Assembly: GCA_037974665.1 (NCBI GenBank)
Contig: CM075780.1
Coordinates: 53,113,594 to 53,177,593 of the forward strand
Length of the DNA: 64,000 nucleotides
Reading direction: 5' to 3'
From: Ehretia macrophylla
Lineage: Eukaryota > Streptophyta > Magnoliopsida > Boraginales > Ehretiaceae
The stretch's first letter is position 1. The number at the start of each line of letters is the position of its first letter. The notes beneath the pieces were generated by a model. It saw nothing but the letters and a program-made list of their open reading frames with translations. It was not told the origin of the DNA and searched no databases. The translations under genes were made by a program, and so were the position numbers. This document shows positions 22,576 to 34,066 of the stretch, piece after piece.

Positions 22576-24125
22576 CTAGCTCACGTATAAGTATAACATT
22601 TTTCTTAGGCTATCTATCTCGGCCTTTAACTCGTCTTGCTCAGCCCTCTCGACCTCCCGCTTGACGTCGCGTTTTTTCAAAAGCTCAACTTCAGCTTCCA
22701 AATGTCTTATGTCAATAGATGTAGCATGCCTTTTAGTGGCAAATAATGTTGATGGCGTTGGTCCTAATCCTTGTCCTCTTACACGACCGGGGTGTTCTGG
22801 GCTCCGTACCTCACGAACTACTTGACTTTGCAACTCAATTTCATCAAGTTCAGATGAGGCTCTTCTTTCCTCTATGAGGTGCTAAGATTTGTCCTAGACA
22901 TACAAAATGGAAACCACAAGCATAAATATACACTAAAACAAAGTAAAAAAAGAAAGTATCGGATGAGATACATGTTACTAGAAAATACCAAAACCCCAGC
23001 AGAAGTAGGATTTACTATACCATTTGGTTTTCGGTGGGTAGCTTGATATAATTCGACTTCACCCACGGCTTCACCTTTGTCTTTTTCTTGCAAGTTTATA
23101 CGTAATTTAATTGTAAAGTTAATCACCTATGAATGAAATCTAAGAGATTTAGTTCCAAATACCCATCTATTTCCTCTTTTGGACAAAACTCTTACTACCG
23201 CCTATGTGTGTCTCGGTTTGTTGTTTCCTGTACTCTTTTGCCTTGGTTGATTTTTCCTACCAATATGAACATCAATGTTGCAGTTAATTGAAGGTAAATA
23301 TAAGTACTCTGTAAAATATATACAAAAATCCAATGTATGTTACTTACTACGAATGCCTCCGATAAAGTTATATCTACAAAATCTTTCCATTGAGATTTCT
23401 CTATTCCCTTCGGAACACGACCATAAATTTCGATTTTAGTAAATCCATTTTCTAAATCTATATTTATAAAATCCCTCAATCTGCCTTTATTGTTTCTCCA
23501 TTTATACCCAATAGATTGGAACAAAACTCTTTCACAAGTTTCATATGCATCTTTCTCCTCGGGAAAAATGAATCGCTCCTACCACATATAAAAGTATTAG
23601 TATAAGAAGAGTATAATTGAAACCAAAGACAACTAGAAATGCATATATACAAACATAAACGAGAATTAAAAGCATAATGAAAAGCACAAACATTTAGAAT
23701 AGCGTAATTTGGCATTAACCTTCATGTAATCCATAAGTTTTTCCTTCTCAGGGTCGGAGAAATCCCTCCAATCATTTTTAGTTATATCACAATATTTGCC
23801 CATTCGGGGAAGTACTCCACTACTAGTTATGAAACCAACCACATGATCCCCAAAAGGTTGGCCATGTTCGTTAAATTCTACTCTAATGCGTTTATCTGGA
23901 TCCAGTGTCCAATCTGTGTTGCCCATAAATGGTCCTTGGGTCTTTCTTTTATGAATAGTATCTGAAGAATCCAACAAGTACAACAATTATAAATGTATAA
24001 CATAATAAGAAATCATAGTAATTCCTGTACTCTTAACAACTACCTGGATGATCTTGCTCTTGATTGTTAAAGGAAGTGTCTTCCCTATTTGAAGATCGTC
24101 TACTTGACATCTTTGTTCGGGCCAT
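22576..24125 (-). pseudogene. TNPA-like (Transposase_24-like) gene, copy 1, nearly complete
   Basis: At least six exons can be read on the minus strand. Exon 1 (24125-24044): MARTKMSSRRSSNREDTSF..., ending phase 1. Exon 2 (23961-23720): WTLDPDKRIRVEFNEHGQPF, ITKNDWRDFSDPEKEKLMDY. Exon 3 (23578-23348, 231 nt): ERFIFPEEKD, LFQSIGYKWRNNKGRLRDFI, SQWKDFVDITLSEAFV. Exon 4 begins near 23259 (EKSTKAKEYRKQQTETHIGG) and meets a stop. Exon 5 (23126-22989): LYQATHRKPNGIVNP. Exon 6 (22893-22576): PEHPGRVRGQGLGPTPS and a coiled coil (EAEVELLKKRDVKREVERAE). GT/AG borders are present. The pattern matches plant Ptta/En/Spm Transposase_24 proteins, i.e. TNPA-like DNA-binding partners of TNP2. Stops at the end of exon 4 and start of exon 6 suggest slight decay. 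Confidence 0.78.
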
Positions 24126-25108
24126 TAGCTGGTAATTTCAACAACAATTGATTAAACATCTTAAATTAACAGAGTTCCCAAGAGTAATGGATTCTCCAAG
24201 GTGAAACTTTACAACTGAGACTTCCAATATTTTGTAATTGCAACCATTAAACTTCACAAGAATTACAATCCCAACAACAAGCAGGAAAGCTCAATGACAT
24301 TTCCAAACAAAAGAGAACTAAATACACAATAATAACATGGCATAATGAATAGAAATTAGTGAAACTACTACAAAATTAGAAAAAGTTCCCCTATTTTCTC
24401 ATTCCTATGCATTCTCCAAACCGGGCACAAAAAAGAAAAAAGAAGAAAATCAAATAATGAGCTAACAGGAGTCAGTTCTGTATGAATAGATTATAAAAAG
24501 ATGCTATCTTTTGTTCTTTGTATTCTTCAAAGAGCACTCATTTTGATAGCAATAAACTAATCCTCATTTATGATCAGTTCATCAAGCATTTCAGCTTTCA
24601 AAGTTTAGTTTTTTTAAATGCAAATTCAATTGATATGTCTAGGAATTTCAGAGAATACATAACCACTATGTTTATGCATCAGAAATTACTACCTTGGCTT
24701 AATTTGTGTAGCGTACCCACCAAAAAAATTCAATCTTTTTACAGAAACTCACAATAACATCCCACCAAACCTAAATATACCAATCACGAAAACGTCAAGC
24801 ACTCTAAACAAAAATAAATAAATTTCAACTTTTTAATAATATTTTTCCTAACCAAATATGTTAAAAACTCTAAAAAAGGGGGGGGAAAAAGCAGAGTAAT
24901 AAGGAAAACAATTAGGGTTGGTTTTGTTGTCACTGTATAGTTTTTTTAATGTTAACAAAACAAGAATAAAGACAAAAAAAAGACAAATTTTCTTATATAA
25001 AAAATAAATTATGCACCCACAACCTAAGAGATTTTGAAAAAGAAAAAAAAATGCATACATGAAACAAAACAAGAATAAAGCCTGTAAACTACATGTCATA
25101 TATACATC

Positions 25109-25225
25109 CTTCCACCACCACCACCACCCACATATACATACACACTCTCTTCGCGCACACACACCACCACAGCACATACCCACACAGAGAACGCACACAC
25201 ACTACCACGACACACACCCACAAAG
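25109..25225. repeat. CCA/CA-rich low-complexity tract
   Basis: Runs of CCA, CACACA and ACCAC dominate. They generate long but spurious open frames on both strands. Confidence 0.85.
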
Positions 25226-25376
25226 CTACTCTAATGAGAAAAAAAGAGATGCAGGGTAGAGAGAAAAATATATAGAGAGAGAAAGGTTGGTCTCTATGTC
25301 TGCAGAAGAGAGAAAACGTGTGAAGAGAGAGAAGTGTGAAATCAGATTCGTCACCCACAAAAATCAATTAGAAGAA

Positions 25377-25597
25377 GGGCATTATAGTCATAAAAAGAAA
25401 GGTACAAAGTTATTACCACATAATACAATATCTTTAATGTATTAGACCACCTACAAACGTGCCTATCTTGACAACTTTGTCCACGGGTATTATGGTCATA
25501 AAATACAAATAGTACAAAACTCTTAACATGTAATACAATACCTTTAATGCATTAACGACTTACAAATATACATCCCTTGACAACTTTGCCCTTGCAT
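25377..25597. repeat. Tandem duplication of a ~108-bp unit
   Basis: Two diverged direct copies (25377-25484 and 25485-25597) share the order GGCATTATAGTCATAAAA, TAATACAATATCTTTAATG and TTGACAACTTTGTCC. Moderate divergence indicates an old duplication. Confidence 0.8.
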
Positions 25598-26638
25598 ATT
25601 CTTTTATGTAATAATAGAGATATGGAGGGCATAAAGGTTTTTTTTTTTTAATTCTTGTCAAACAGATATGTGTATAGATATATAAACAAACCGAGTTATA
25701 TCAAGCAACTTTAGTCGGATCAACTTCCTTTTATACTAACAAAAGAAGTTCTATCCGTCATCAATCTAATACTGACTTTTATCATATTTTCGATATCACG
25801 ACTACTTTCCAATTGAGTGATATTTTTCTCTTAACCGACCTTTTTTTTGAATTCAAATTTTGGCCGCCAAAGTTCAACTTGAGCCATAATAGACTATGAC
25901 CAATTGTTTTAGATTTAGAATTTTATATACTACAGTCTTTTCTTATTATATTTTTAATATGTTATAATTAATTTTTAGTCACATTAGTTTAGATTATGAT
26001 TTATGTTTTAATAAATTTAATCGCATTTTATATGTTTTGGATTTATGTACTTACTTATTCTAGATACTCCACCATGAATCGCTAAAGTCTTCTTACTTCT
26101 CTATTATTCAAATCAATCAATTTTTGAAAGATAGGTTTTGTGCCTATTAGTATTCCAAAAGCCCATTTTCATAACCCGAACGAGGAATATACTATTGTCA
26201 CATTTGATGATGTACTTCAAAGTTGGATAGTACCTTTCTATCGAAATTATTTATTATTCATACGCACATGAATATAATACACAAATCTTAGTTGTAATTA
26301 GTCGTAAAGCTCATTATCTTAATTAGTTCAACTTTCATTAATTCATCATATGCTATTTTGTTAAAGTTTAATTATCCTACTAAGTTAAATATCAAGTAAT
26401 AGTACAACTTTTGTTCATCAACATGCACTTATTTATCAATGATAAACAATTCTCCTTAATTATATACTATATCTAATAAATTGTATAGAATAACAAAATT
26501 CTATTCTAATATAATAATTTATTGCTCATTCACTTTTCTCATTTGTTGAAATGCTATTATTTAACTAATATATATTACAATTCTCTCCTAATATTCATTG
26601 GAACAAAATCTTCTCCATATAAATTTAAATGTTCATAT

Positions 26639-29097
26639 TGTGACGCACAGAAAATTTCATCACATTATTGAATAACTGTTGCATATTTACTTGAGCATTC
26701 TTATGTGTATTCCATTTCTTGCTTATTTGTTAATTAGTGGGCACTATTCACAAAAAAATTCAACTGTCTAAATTGCTCAGTTTAATAATTTTCCTAGATA
26801 GCATTACTTATAAAAAGAATTGAAAACTTGTAATTTTGAGCTTTAGAGGCCGGGAACTTGCATTTGAAAAATGATTCATGTTTCGTTGAATAGTGTTACG
26901 TTAGTACAAACATTGGTTTCAAACTAGTTAGCAATTAATTGGAGTTTTAAGCTTACAAGTAATTCTAGCATTTGAGTATTAATAAAACACCTACACATAC
27001 ATATATATCTAATATACCATATATGCATACAATACTCATCAAAACAAAACAAAAATTACCTAGACTACCCCCCCAAACCCGACAGCCCTAGGAGGAAGAA
27101 AGGAGAAAAAATTTCATCATCCAAACTTGCATTTGACCTCTTGGCTTGCTTTGGAATATTTTTGGAGTACTTGGGAGCTTAAGCCACTTGTCTACCACCT
27201 TTAAATAGTGAGGGAGTTGCATTTATTTGAATTTAAAGTTTATGTCAACTCTTTAGATTTTGTGATTTGTTGGAATTAGATATTGAAATACTTAGATATG
27301 GTGTTATACATGCTTTATATATTGTTTAGACTATGCTTGAGTAGCTTGTTAGTAAATTCCATGGTTGAAGCTTGAATTGCTCAAAGAAGATGATGAATAG
27401 TGATGAATTTTAGGGTTTTGATATAACTGGATATTTAGAGCGAATTGATGCTTCCTTTAGGTGCTCTAGAAATTAATGAAACTAGTTAGAAGCTCATGTG
27501 TAGTTAATTTGCCCGAATTTGAGTTAAAATGCAAAATTAGCTAACTTTTAAAAAGGGGTTTTTCACGAAACAGAATCCGGGCACGTTTGGACTTTAGATT
27601 AGGTATCCTTGGGGCTTCGAAACACTTTTGGTGCTTTCGTTGCGTTAAATTGGGGTCCGAATAGGGTAGGTGTAGTTAAAACCCACTCGGGGCCTTTCCG
27701 ATCTTTTGCCTCCAAAGCGGGTTTTCAGGGCCTAGGTAGGTGTCTTTTGGCCTTCCTAGAAATTTAGAATGATTGTATTGTGGATTTGAAATCTTGAATT
27801 TTATGTGGGAGAAGAATTTCATAGTTAACAAAGGGGGAAAAAGTGATAAAGGATGTCTTTGTGTTTATATGAGCTCAGAGATGTGTTGTTATGTGTCTAT
27901 ATGCTTGTCTAAGAGATAAACATGCTAATTGAAGAGTTTACAGAAAATAATGTTATTTGTCTCCTTTATGTTTATATTGTTACTTTGCGCATATTGTGGT
28001 TAATTGTGAGGGCGGCCTACTTTGTCATCCCTCTTATATGATTTTGATGATCTTGGTTCTCGTGGACTTGATTCGGGGTTGCGCAACCTATTCAGGCATG
28101 GTAGTGTCGAGTAACATGGGCGGCATCGGGCTTGGCGTGCTCCCTCCGCTACCATGATTTCCCAGTCCCTTTCTCGCTTAAGCCTCCTCCCCTACCCTAG
28201 AGGCGTGGTTCACCTCGCTGGGGCATATGGCCCTATCTCGGGAGATATGGGTCGTAGGATCGGGGTACATCCGGAGTACCCCACTATGGAGGAATAAGGG
28301 ATTTGTCGGCACTTGCTTGAAGATCTTAGTTTGTGGTTCGTGATTAAAGACAAGTGGAACTGTATCCTTTTTATATGTGGTTAAATACTTGTCTATCTAG
28401 TTTTTTTACTTTGTGTTGTATATGTGGCTATCTTTGTTGCATATCATGTTGCACGCCCCAGTATACTGCATCATTTCCTTCGCTAGGCAACATTGTTTCT
28501 CACTCCTCATTTAATATGTTTCAGGAGACGCTGAGGTGAACCCCCAGCTAGTAGCAGTAGAGGAAGAAGAAGAAGTTCAATTAAAACAACTTCCATGATT
28601 CTTGTGTGTTGAGGTTGGCTATTACGTGCAGCTTGTGTAAAAGATGTTGGATGATGTTCATTTTGAGACCTTATGGTCTTATATGTATTGTTGGTAGACT
28701 TGGTAGTTTTAATAAAGTTGTAATCTTGTTGGCATAGTAGTTGGTTTGTAATTACTAATAATGGACTTTACTTCTTTGTTGCATGCTTGTGTGTCAAGTA
28801 GTTAAAATGTTGAACTTAGCCTATAAGTATAACATACTACTTATAGCTTGGAATTTAGATAAATGTCTTGCATGCTTGTGTGATATTTAATTGTTATTCC
28901 AAGGCTTGGTTGGCCTTGAGGAGTTGGTTGGCTATGTTAATATTGAAGAATGGGTTGTATGAGTTGTTTGATTGTAGTTCAGGAGTTGTATGTGTCTATT
29001 TACAGGTACTAGTTTAGTCCACGGTAAAGAGGAGACTTTGTCGGTGCAACGAGTCCGGACTTGACCTGTAGTGTGGGGTTGGGTTCAGGCCGTTACA
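26639..29097 (+). repeat. Element B 5' LTR
   Basis: Starts TGTGACGCACAG, diverged from TGTAACGCCCGGG in the 3' copy, and ends GGCCGTTACA. It carries GGGCGGCATCGGG at 28118-28130. Confidence 0.93.
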
Positions 29098-29102
29098 TTT
29101 AG

Positions 29103-29118
29103 GTAGTATCAGTGCTAT
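29103..29118 (+). promoter_or_regulatory. Element B primer-binding site (degenerate)
   Basis: TAGTATCAGTGC, six bases inside the LTR end, is a decayed form of TGGTATCAGAGC (initiator Met tRNA). Confidence 0.7.
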
Positions 29119-29351
29119 TTGAATGTATGAAGCCGGGTTAATTTCCTCGGTATGTAGGTAGAGGTCCATATGTGAAAATTGAATTACATGGCTATATGAT
29201 TGTCTAGTTGCCTAAGTGAATAATTGCTTGAGTAAAGGACATATTAGCATGAAAAAGAAGTGTCTAATGCATGATATAGTGTGAATATGAAAAGTTTAGT
29301 ATTTGATGCATGTTAAGTGCTTTATATGTTGTCTTATGTGCATAAGGTGTT

Positions 29352-30640
29352 TTGAGACATGAATGTGTTATCATTGGTGTCATCTATTTGCCTATTATAA
29401 CACTGAATTCTTCTAGCATCAAGATTAGGAGAAGGGGAAGACCGAGAAGGAAACCGGAAGAAGCTCCTAGACAGGATATACCTAGGCAAGAGGCCGGAGT
29501 AGCTGGGAATGTACCACAGGGGCAAGAACCAACCAATTGTGGCCACTGCTATGAATACTATCACTCAGTTTGTGACCCAGCAGGGTCAAGCAGGAACTGG
29601 TAGAGGTAATTTCGCCGCTAGAGCCGAGGGTACCGGTACTGTTGGGAGAAATTTGTTTGATAAGTTCCTACATCACGGGGCGTACAGTTTTTATAGAGAG
29701 CCGGATGATATGAAAGCAGAAATGTGGCTAAACAAGTTTGAGAAAGTTGCTACAATACTTGAGTGTAATGATAAGAGAAAAATTACTTATGTTGTGTTCT
29801 TACTTGAGGGTGACGCCAAGGAATGGTGGCATACCATTAGAGAAAAATAGGAGACCGAGAGGGTATAACATTTGTGGGCTGACTTTATTCGGGAATTCTG
29901 AGATAAGTATCTATTTGTGGTAGCTTGTGAAAGACATCAAGAAGAGTTCATATAGTTGAGGCAGGGAAATATGATTGTGGATCAGTACGAGGCTACATTC
30001 ATTAGACTCTCTCGTTATGTGCCAGCTTTAGTGTAACCCAAGGACATGAAGATTCAGAGATTTATCAGAGGTCTGAGAAATGATATACTACTTAATTTGT
30101 CTTCGTAGGATTATCCCAATTATGCTGCAGCAGTTAGGGCCGCATTGAGATATAAGAAACGCAAGGCAGATGTGTTAGCCGAGTCCAGTCAGTCAGGTAA
30201 ACGGCAGTATCAGTCTCAGAGTCAGGGCTATCAAAGACAGTTTCAACAGTCTGTTCAGATTCAGCAGCCAAGGCAGACTCAAAGCTACCTGGGGCCAGTT
30301 CAAACACAATCACAGACAAGACCAGTTCAGAGTTATATATAGAGTCAGACCCGACCAGTGACCACTAGATCTCAGCAAGGTAGCACTACTACATCTATTT
30401 ACAGAACCCCTTCGTGAGGCACTGCTGCAAGGAAAAACCAGTAATGCAGTCACTTAATCGTAAGGGCCATACAAAGGCAAAATATTGGAGAAAATTGGGT
30501 CATTGCATTGGTTGCAGGAGCGACCAGCACAAGATTAAAGATTGTACTAGGTACAAGCAGGGACAAGGATAGACTTCTGGCCAGAGTGCTTAAACCAGAG
30601 CTTCAGGTGTAGCTCCAGTTCCGCGAGGCCAGGCACGAGT
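29352..30640 (+). pseudogene. Element B gag (broken)
   Basis: The capsid pattern is split across frames: FYREPDDMKAEMWLNKFEKV, FLLEGDAKEWWHTIREK, then stops and ADFIREF, GNMIVDQYEATFIRLSRYVP and RFIRGLRNDI. A Gln-rich linker (30145-30342; QSQSQGYQRQFQQSVQIQQP) precedes a zinc knuckle read as CIGCRSDQHKIKDC near 30500. Stops such as TAG in place of TGG or CAG occur throughout. Confidence 0.88.
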
Positions 30641-30680
30641 ATTTGCATTAGACCAGGAGGAGCTCCGGGATACAACAGTA

Positions 30681-30872
30681 GTGGTGGAATGTACTTTTCT
30701 TATTAATAATCAGTCAGTAATAGTTTTGATTGACACTGGGGCTACACATTCATTTATCACTCCTATGTATGCACAATTTACTGCTTTAAAAGTTGATAAA
30801 CTGCAGTATAAAATTGAGGTAGGTAATCCTATGGGTACCAAATGTGTTACGGAGTTTGTGTGTAAAGATTGA
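30681..30872 (+). pseudogene. Element B aspartic protease (broken)
   Basis: VECTFLINNQSVIVLIDTGA followed by THSFI contains the DTG catalytic motif. The frame stops shortly after it; the remaining protease sequence (near 30900-31080) continues with stops. Confidence 0.88.
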
Positions 30873-31097
30873 GATATTTGCATTGAGGGACACATATATC
30901 CTGTTGATTTGATTATTTTGCCATTCTGGGACTTTGAGGTTATTTTGGGGATATATTGGTTAGGGCGGTATTATGCTTATTTGGATTGAAGGAGGAAAAT
31001 TGTGACTTTAGAAATACCTGAATAACCTGTCATTAAAATTACTGGAAGTCGAAAATCTATAGGGACTCCCATTATTTCTTCTATTAAAGACACAAAA

Positions 31098-32538
31098 ATG
31101 TTGAGTACAGGTTGTGATGCATATCTAGCATACTTAATTAATCAGCATGGGGATAAACTGAAACTGAATGAAGTACATGTTGTAAAAGATTTTCCAGGGG
31201 TATTTCCTGAAGAGTTTCCTGGGTTACCACCTGACCAGGAAATAGAATTTGTGATTGATTTGTTGCCGAGAACTAATCATATATCTAGAACCCCATATAG
31301 AATGGCCCCCCTGAGTTGCAGGAGTTGAAAATTCAGCTGCAAGGTTTACTTGAAAAAGTTTTTATACAGCCTAGCTCTTCGTCGTGGCGTGCACCTGTTT
31401 TATTTGTAAAGAAGAAAGATGATACTTTGCATTTGTGCATCGATTATCAGGGCCTTAATTAGGTGACTGTGAAAAATAAATATCAATTGCCTTTGATTGA
31501 GGAATTATTTGATCAGTTGCTGGGTGCCGTTATGTATTCTAAATTTGATTTAAGATAGGGTTATTATCAATTGAGAATCTGAAAAGAGGATGTGCCCAAG
31601 ACTGCTTTCAGAACCAGGTACTATGAATTTGTTGTACTGCCATTTGGGTTGACAAATGCTCTAGCCGCCTTTATGGATTTGATGCAGAGGGTGTTTAGAC
31701 CTTACCTTGATCAATTTTTTGTATTTTTTATTGATGACATACTGGTGTACTCTAAGTTTGAGCAGAGCATGAAGAACACTTGAAAATTGTGTTGCGAACT
31801 TTGTAGGAACATAAATTATTTGCTCAATTTAGCAAGTGCAAACTCTGGATAAAACAGGTAGCCTTTTTGGGCCATATCATTTCACAGGAGGGAATATCTA
31901 TTGATCCTACGAAAATTGAGGTAGTGATGTCCTGGAAAAGACCCAAAATTGTCACAGAGGTTCGTAGTTTCTTAAGGTTGGCTGGTTACTATACACGGTT
32001 TGTTAAGGACTTTTCTAAAATTGCTGGACCATTAACTTCCTTAACTCATAAGAAAAATGTGTTTAACTAGGATGATAAATGTGAAGCCAGTTTTCAGGAA
32101 TTGAAGAACAGACTTACCACTGCTCATATTCTTGCACTGCCTGAGGGGACTGATAAGCTGGTGATTTACAGTGATGCTTCGAAAGAAGGTTTGGGCTGCG
32201 TGCTTATGCAAAATGGTAAGGTAATAGCTTATACCTCGAGAAAGTTAAAGCCCTATGAAATTAATTATCCTATACATGATCTCGAGCTTGCTACTGTTGT
32301 CTTTGCTTTAAAGAAGTGGCGTCATTATTTGTGGGGTAATCAATTTGAAATATTTACTGATCATAAGAGTCTAAAATATATGTTTTCTCAAAATGATTTG
32401 AATATGAGACAAAGGCGTTGGCTAGAGTTGTTGAATTATTATAATTGTACCATTAGTTACTTGCTAGGAAAAGCTAATACTATTGCAGATGCACTAAGCC
32501 AGAAAGCTATTGTGGCCAATTTGATAATAAAGGACTAG
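31098..32538 (+). pseudogene. Element B reverse transcriptase and RNase H (broken)
   Basis: The pre-RT block DFPGVFPEEFPGLPPDQEIE and TPYRMAP are followed by a frame slip at 31310-31320. RT blocks [13 protein letters not shown] and FIDDILVYS (about 31727-31755) are interrupted by TAG and TGA stops. The connection region (31867-32070) has GHIISQEGISIDPTKIE and EVRSFLRLAGYYTRF. RNase H (32101-32538) is the longest intact part, with [40 protein letters not shown] and ADALS. Confidence 0.92.
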
Positions 32539-32619
32539 GAAACTATGGAGGAGTTGTGTTTGTGGAAACCGAAGGCTTCTAGAACAGATATCCAATTTGC
32601 TAGTTTACAAATTTAATCT

Positions 32620-34066
32620 TTGCTATTGTCTAGAATCAGGGAAGCACAACAATCTGATCGTCAATTGCTAAAGATTCTAGAGAATTCAAAAGGGAGAAAG
32701 TCCGATTTCAAGCTGCATGATGATGGACTACTTAGGTATAAGAATAGAAATTGCATTCCTAGTGGTTCAGCTGTAAAGGATGAAATTCTTGCTGAAGCTC
32801 ATAGCACCAAATATACTATACACCCTGGTAGTACTAAGATGTACAGGGACTTAAAACAAAGCTTCTGGTGGAATAATATGAAAATGGAGATAGCTGATTT
32901 TGTGGCTAAATGTTTGACTTGTTAAAAGGTTAATGTGGAACATCAAAGGCCTGCGGGACTGTTACAACCATTGGAGATTCTTGTGTGGAAATGGGACCAG
33001 GTTACTATGGACTTTGTATCTAATTTGCCGAGGTCACCACGACGTAATGATTCTGTATGGGTTGTGGTTGATAGGTTGACAAAAACCTCACATTTCATCA
33101 CTACAAAGAAGACAGATTCTCTTGCTAAATTAGCTGAGTTGTATATTGAAAACATTGTGAAACTGCACGGGGTTCCAACTAGTATAGTGTCAGATAGAGA
33201 TCCCAGGTTCACCTCACAATTCTAGCAGAAACTACATAAGGCTTTGGGGACTAATTTGAGTTTTAGTATTGCATGTCAAGATACTGGAGGACATATTGCA
33301 AGCTTGCATTCTTGACTTTGGTAAGAGTTAGGAAATGTATTTGCCTCTTGCAGAGTTTGCTTATAATAACAGTTACCAAGCTACCATTGGGATGGTACCG
33401 TATGAGGTACTTTATAGGCAAAAATGTAGATCCCTGTTGTATAAGGACGAGGTAGACGAAATGAAGACTGTTGACCCAACTATTCTACCTGAGATGATTA
33501 AAATGGTTGACAATGTGAAATTTATAAAGAAAACAATGCTTACAGCTCAAAGTTGACAGAAAAGTTATACTAATAGACACCGACGTGACTTAGTGTTTAC
33601 AGTAGGGGATCATGTGTTCTTGAAAGTCTCTCCACGTAAGGGTTTGATTCGACACGAAAAGGGAGGTAAACTCAGTGCTAGATATGTGGGACCATTTGAA
33701 ATTACTGAGAAAGTTGGAGATTTGGCTTACAGATTAGCATTACCTCCGAGTTTGGGCAAAATTCATGATGTGTTCCATGTGTCGTTATTGAGGAAGTATA
33801 ATCCAGATCCTTCGCACATTCTAGAGCTGGAACCATTGGAGATCGATGAGTCTTTGACATATGTTGAGAATCCTCTTCGAGTGGTTGATAGAAAGATTCA
33901 GGAACTTCGAACCAAGATTATTCCTATGGTGAAAGTTCTTTGGGATCATCACGGAGTTGAGGATGCCACTTGGGAGCGGGAAGATCAGATAAAGGAGAAG
34001 TACCCAAAGCTGTTTGCTGAATCATGTAAGAATTGCGTGGACGCAATTAGTTTAAGGGGGAGAGGG
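32620..34066 (+). pseudogene. Element B integrase and chromodomain-like tail (broken)
   Basis: 32620-32925 is the HHCC zinc-binding N-terminus (HSTKYTIHPGSTKMYRDLKQ, CLTC). 32935-33225 starts the catalytic core ([30 protein letters not shown]). 33335-33556 continues it (EFAYNNSYQATIGMVPYEVL). 33593 onward encodes the C-terminal part (GDHVFLKVSPRKGLIRH, ARYVGPFEI, FHVSLLRKY) and a chromodomain-like end (VDRKIQELR, VKVLWDHHGVEDATWERED). The last open frame runs into the 3' LTR. In chromoviruses this tail is thought to steer integration to heterochromatin. Confidence 0.9.
34051..34066 (+). promoter_or_regulatory. Element B polypurine tract
   Basis: TTTAAGGGGGAGAGGG directly precedes the 3' LTR, where plus-strand DNA synthesis is primed. 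Confidence 0.85.

Larger units (their letters stand above)
24126..26633. other. CACTA interior upstream of TNPA-like copy 1
   Basis: No gene recognised. A GA-rich (minus strand CT-rich) tract at about 25225-25345 could be a leader of the minus-strand gene. It also holds CCA/CA-rich low-complexity DNA and a 108-bp tandem duplication, listed separately. The rest, to the element B insertion, is AT-rich. Confidence 0.4.

Noticed and set aside
25059..25367. His/Thr-rich and Val/Cys-rich open frames on both strands
   Set aside because: Produced by the CCA/CA low-complexity tract.
33095..33115. Internal CACTACAAAG as a possible second CACTA terminus
   Set aside because: It lies inside the integrase coding sequence of element B and lacks subterminal repeats or a partner.
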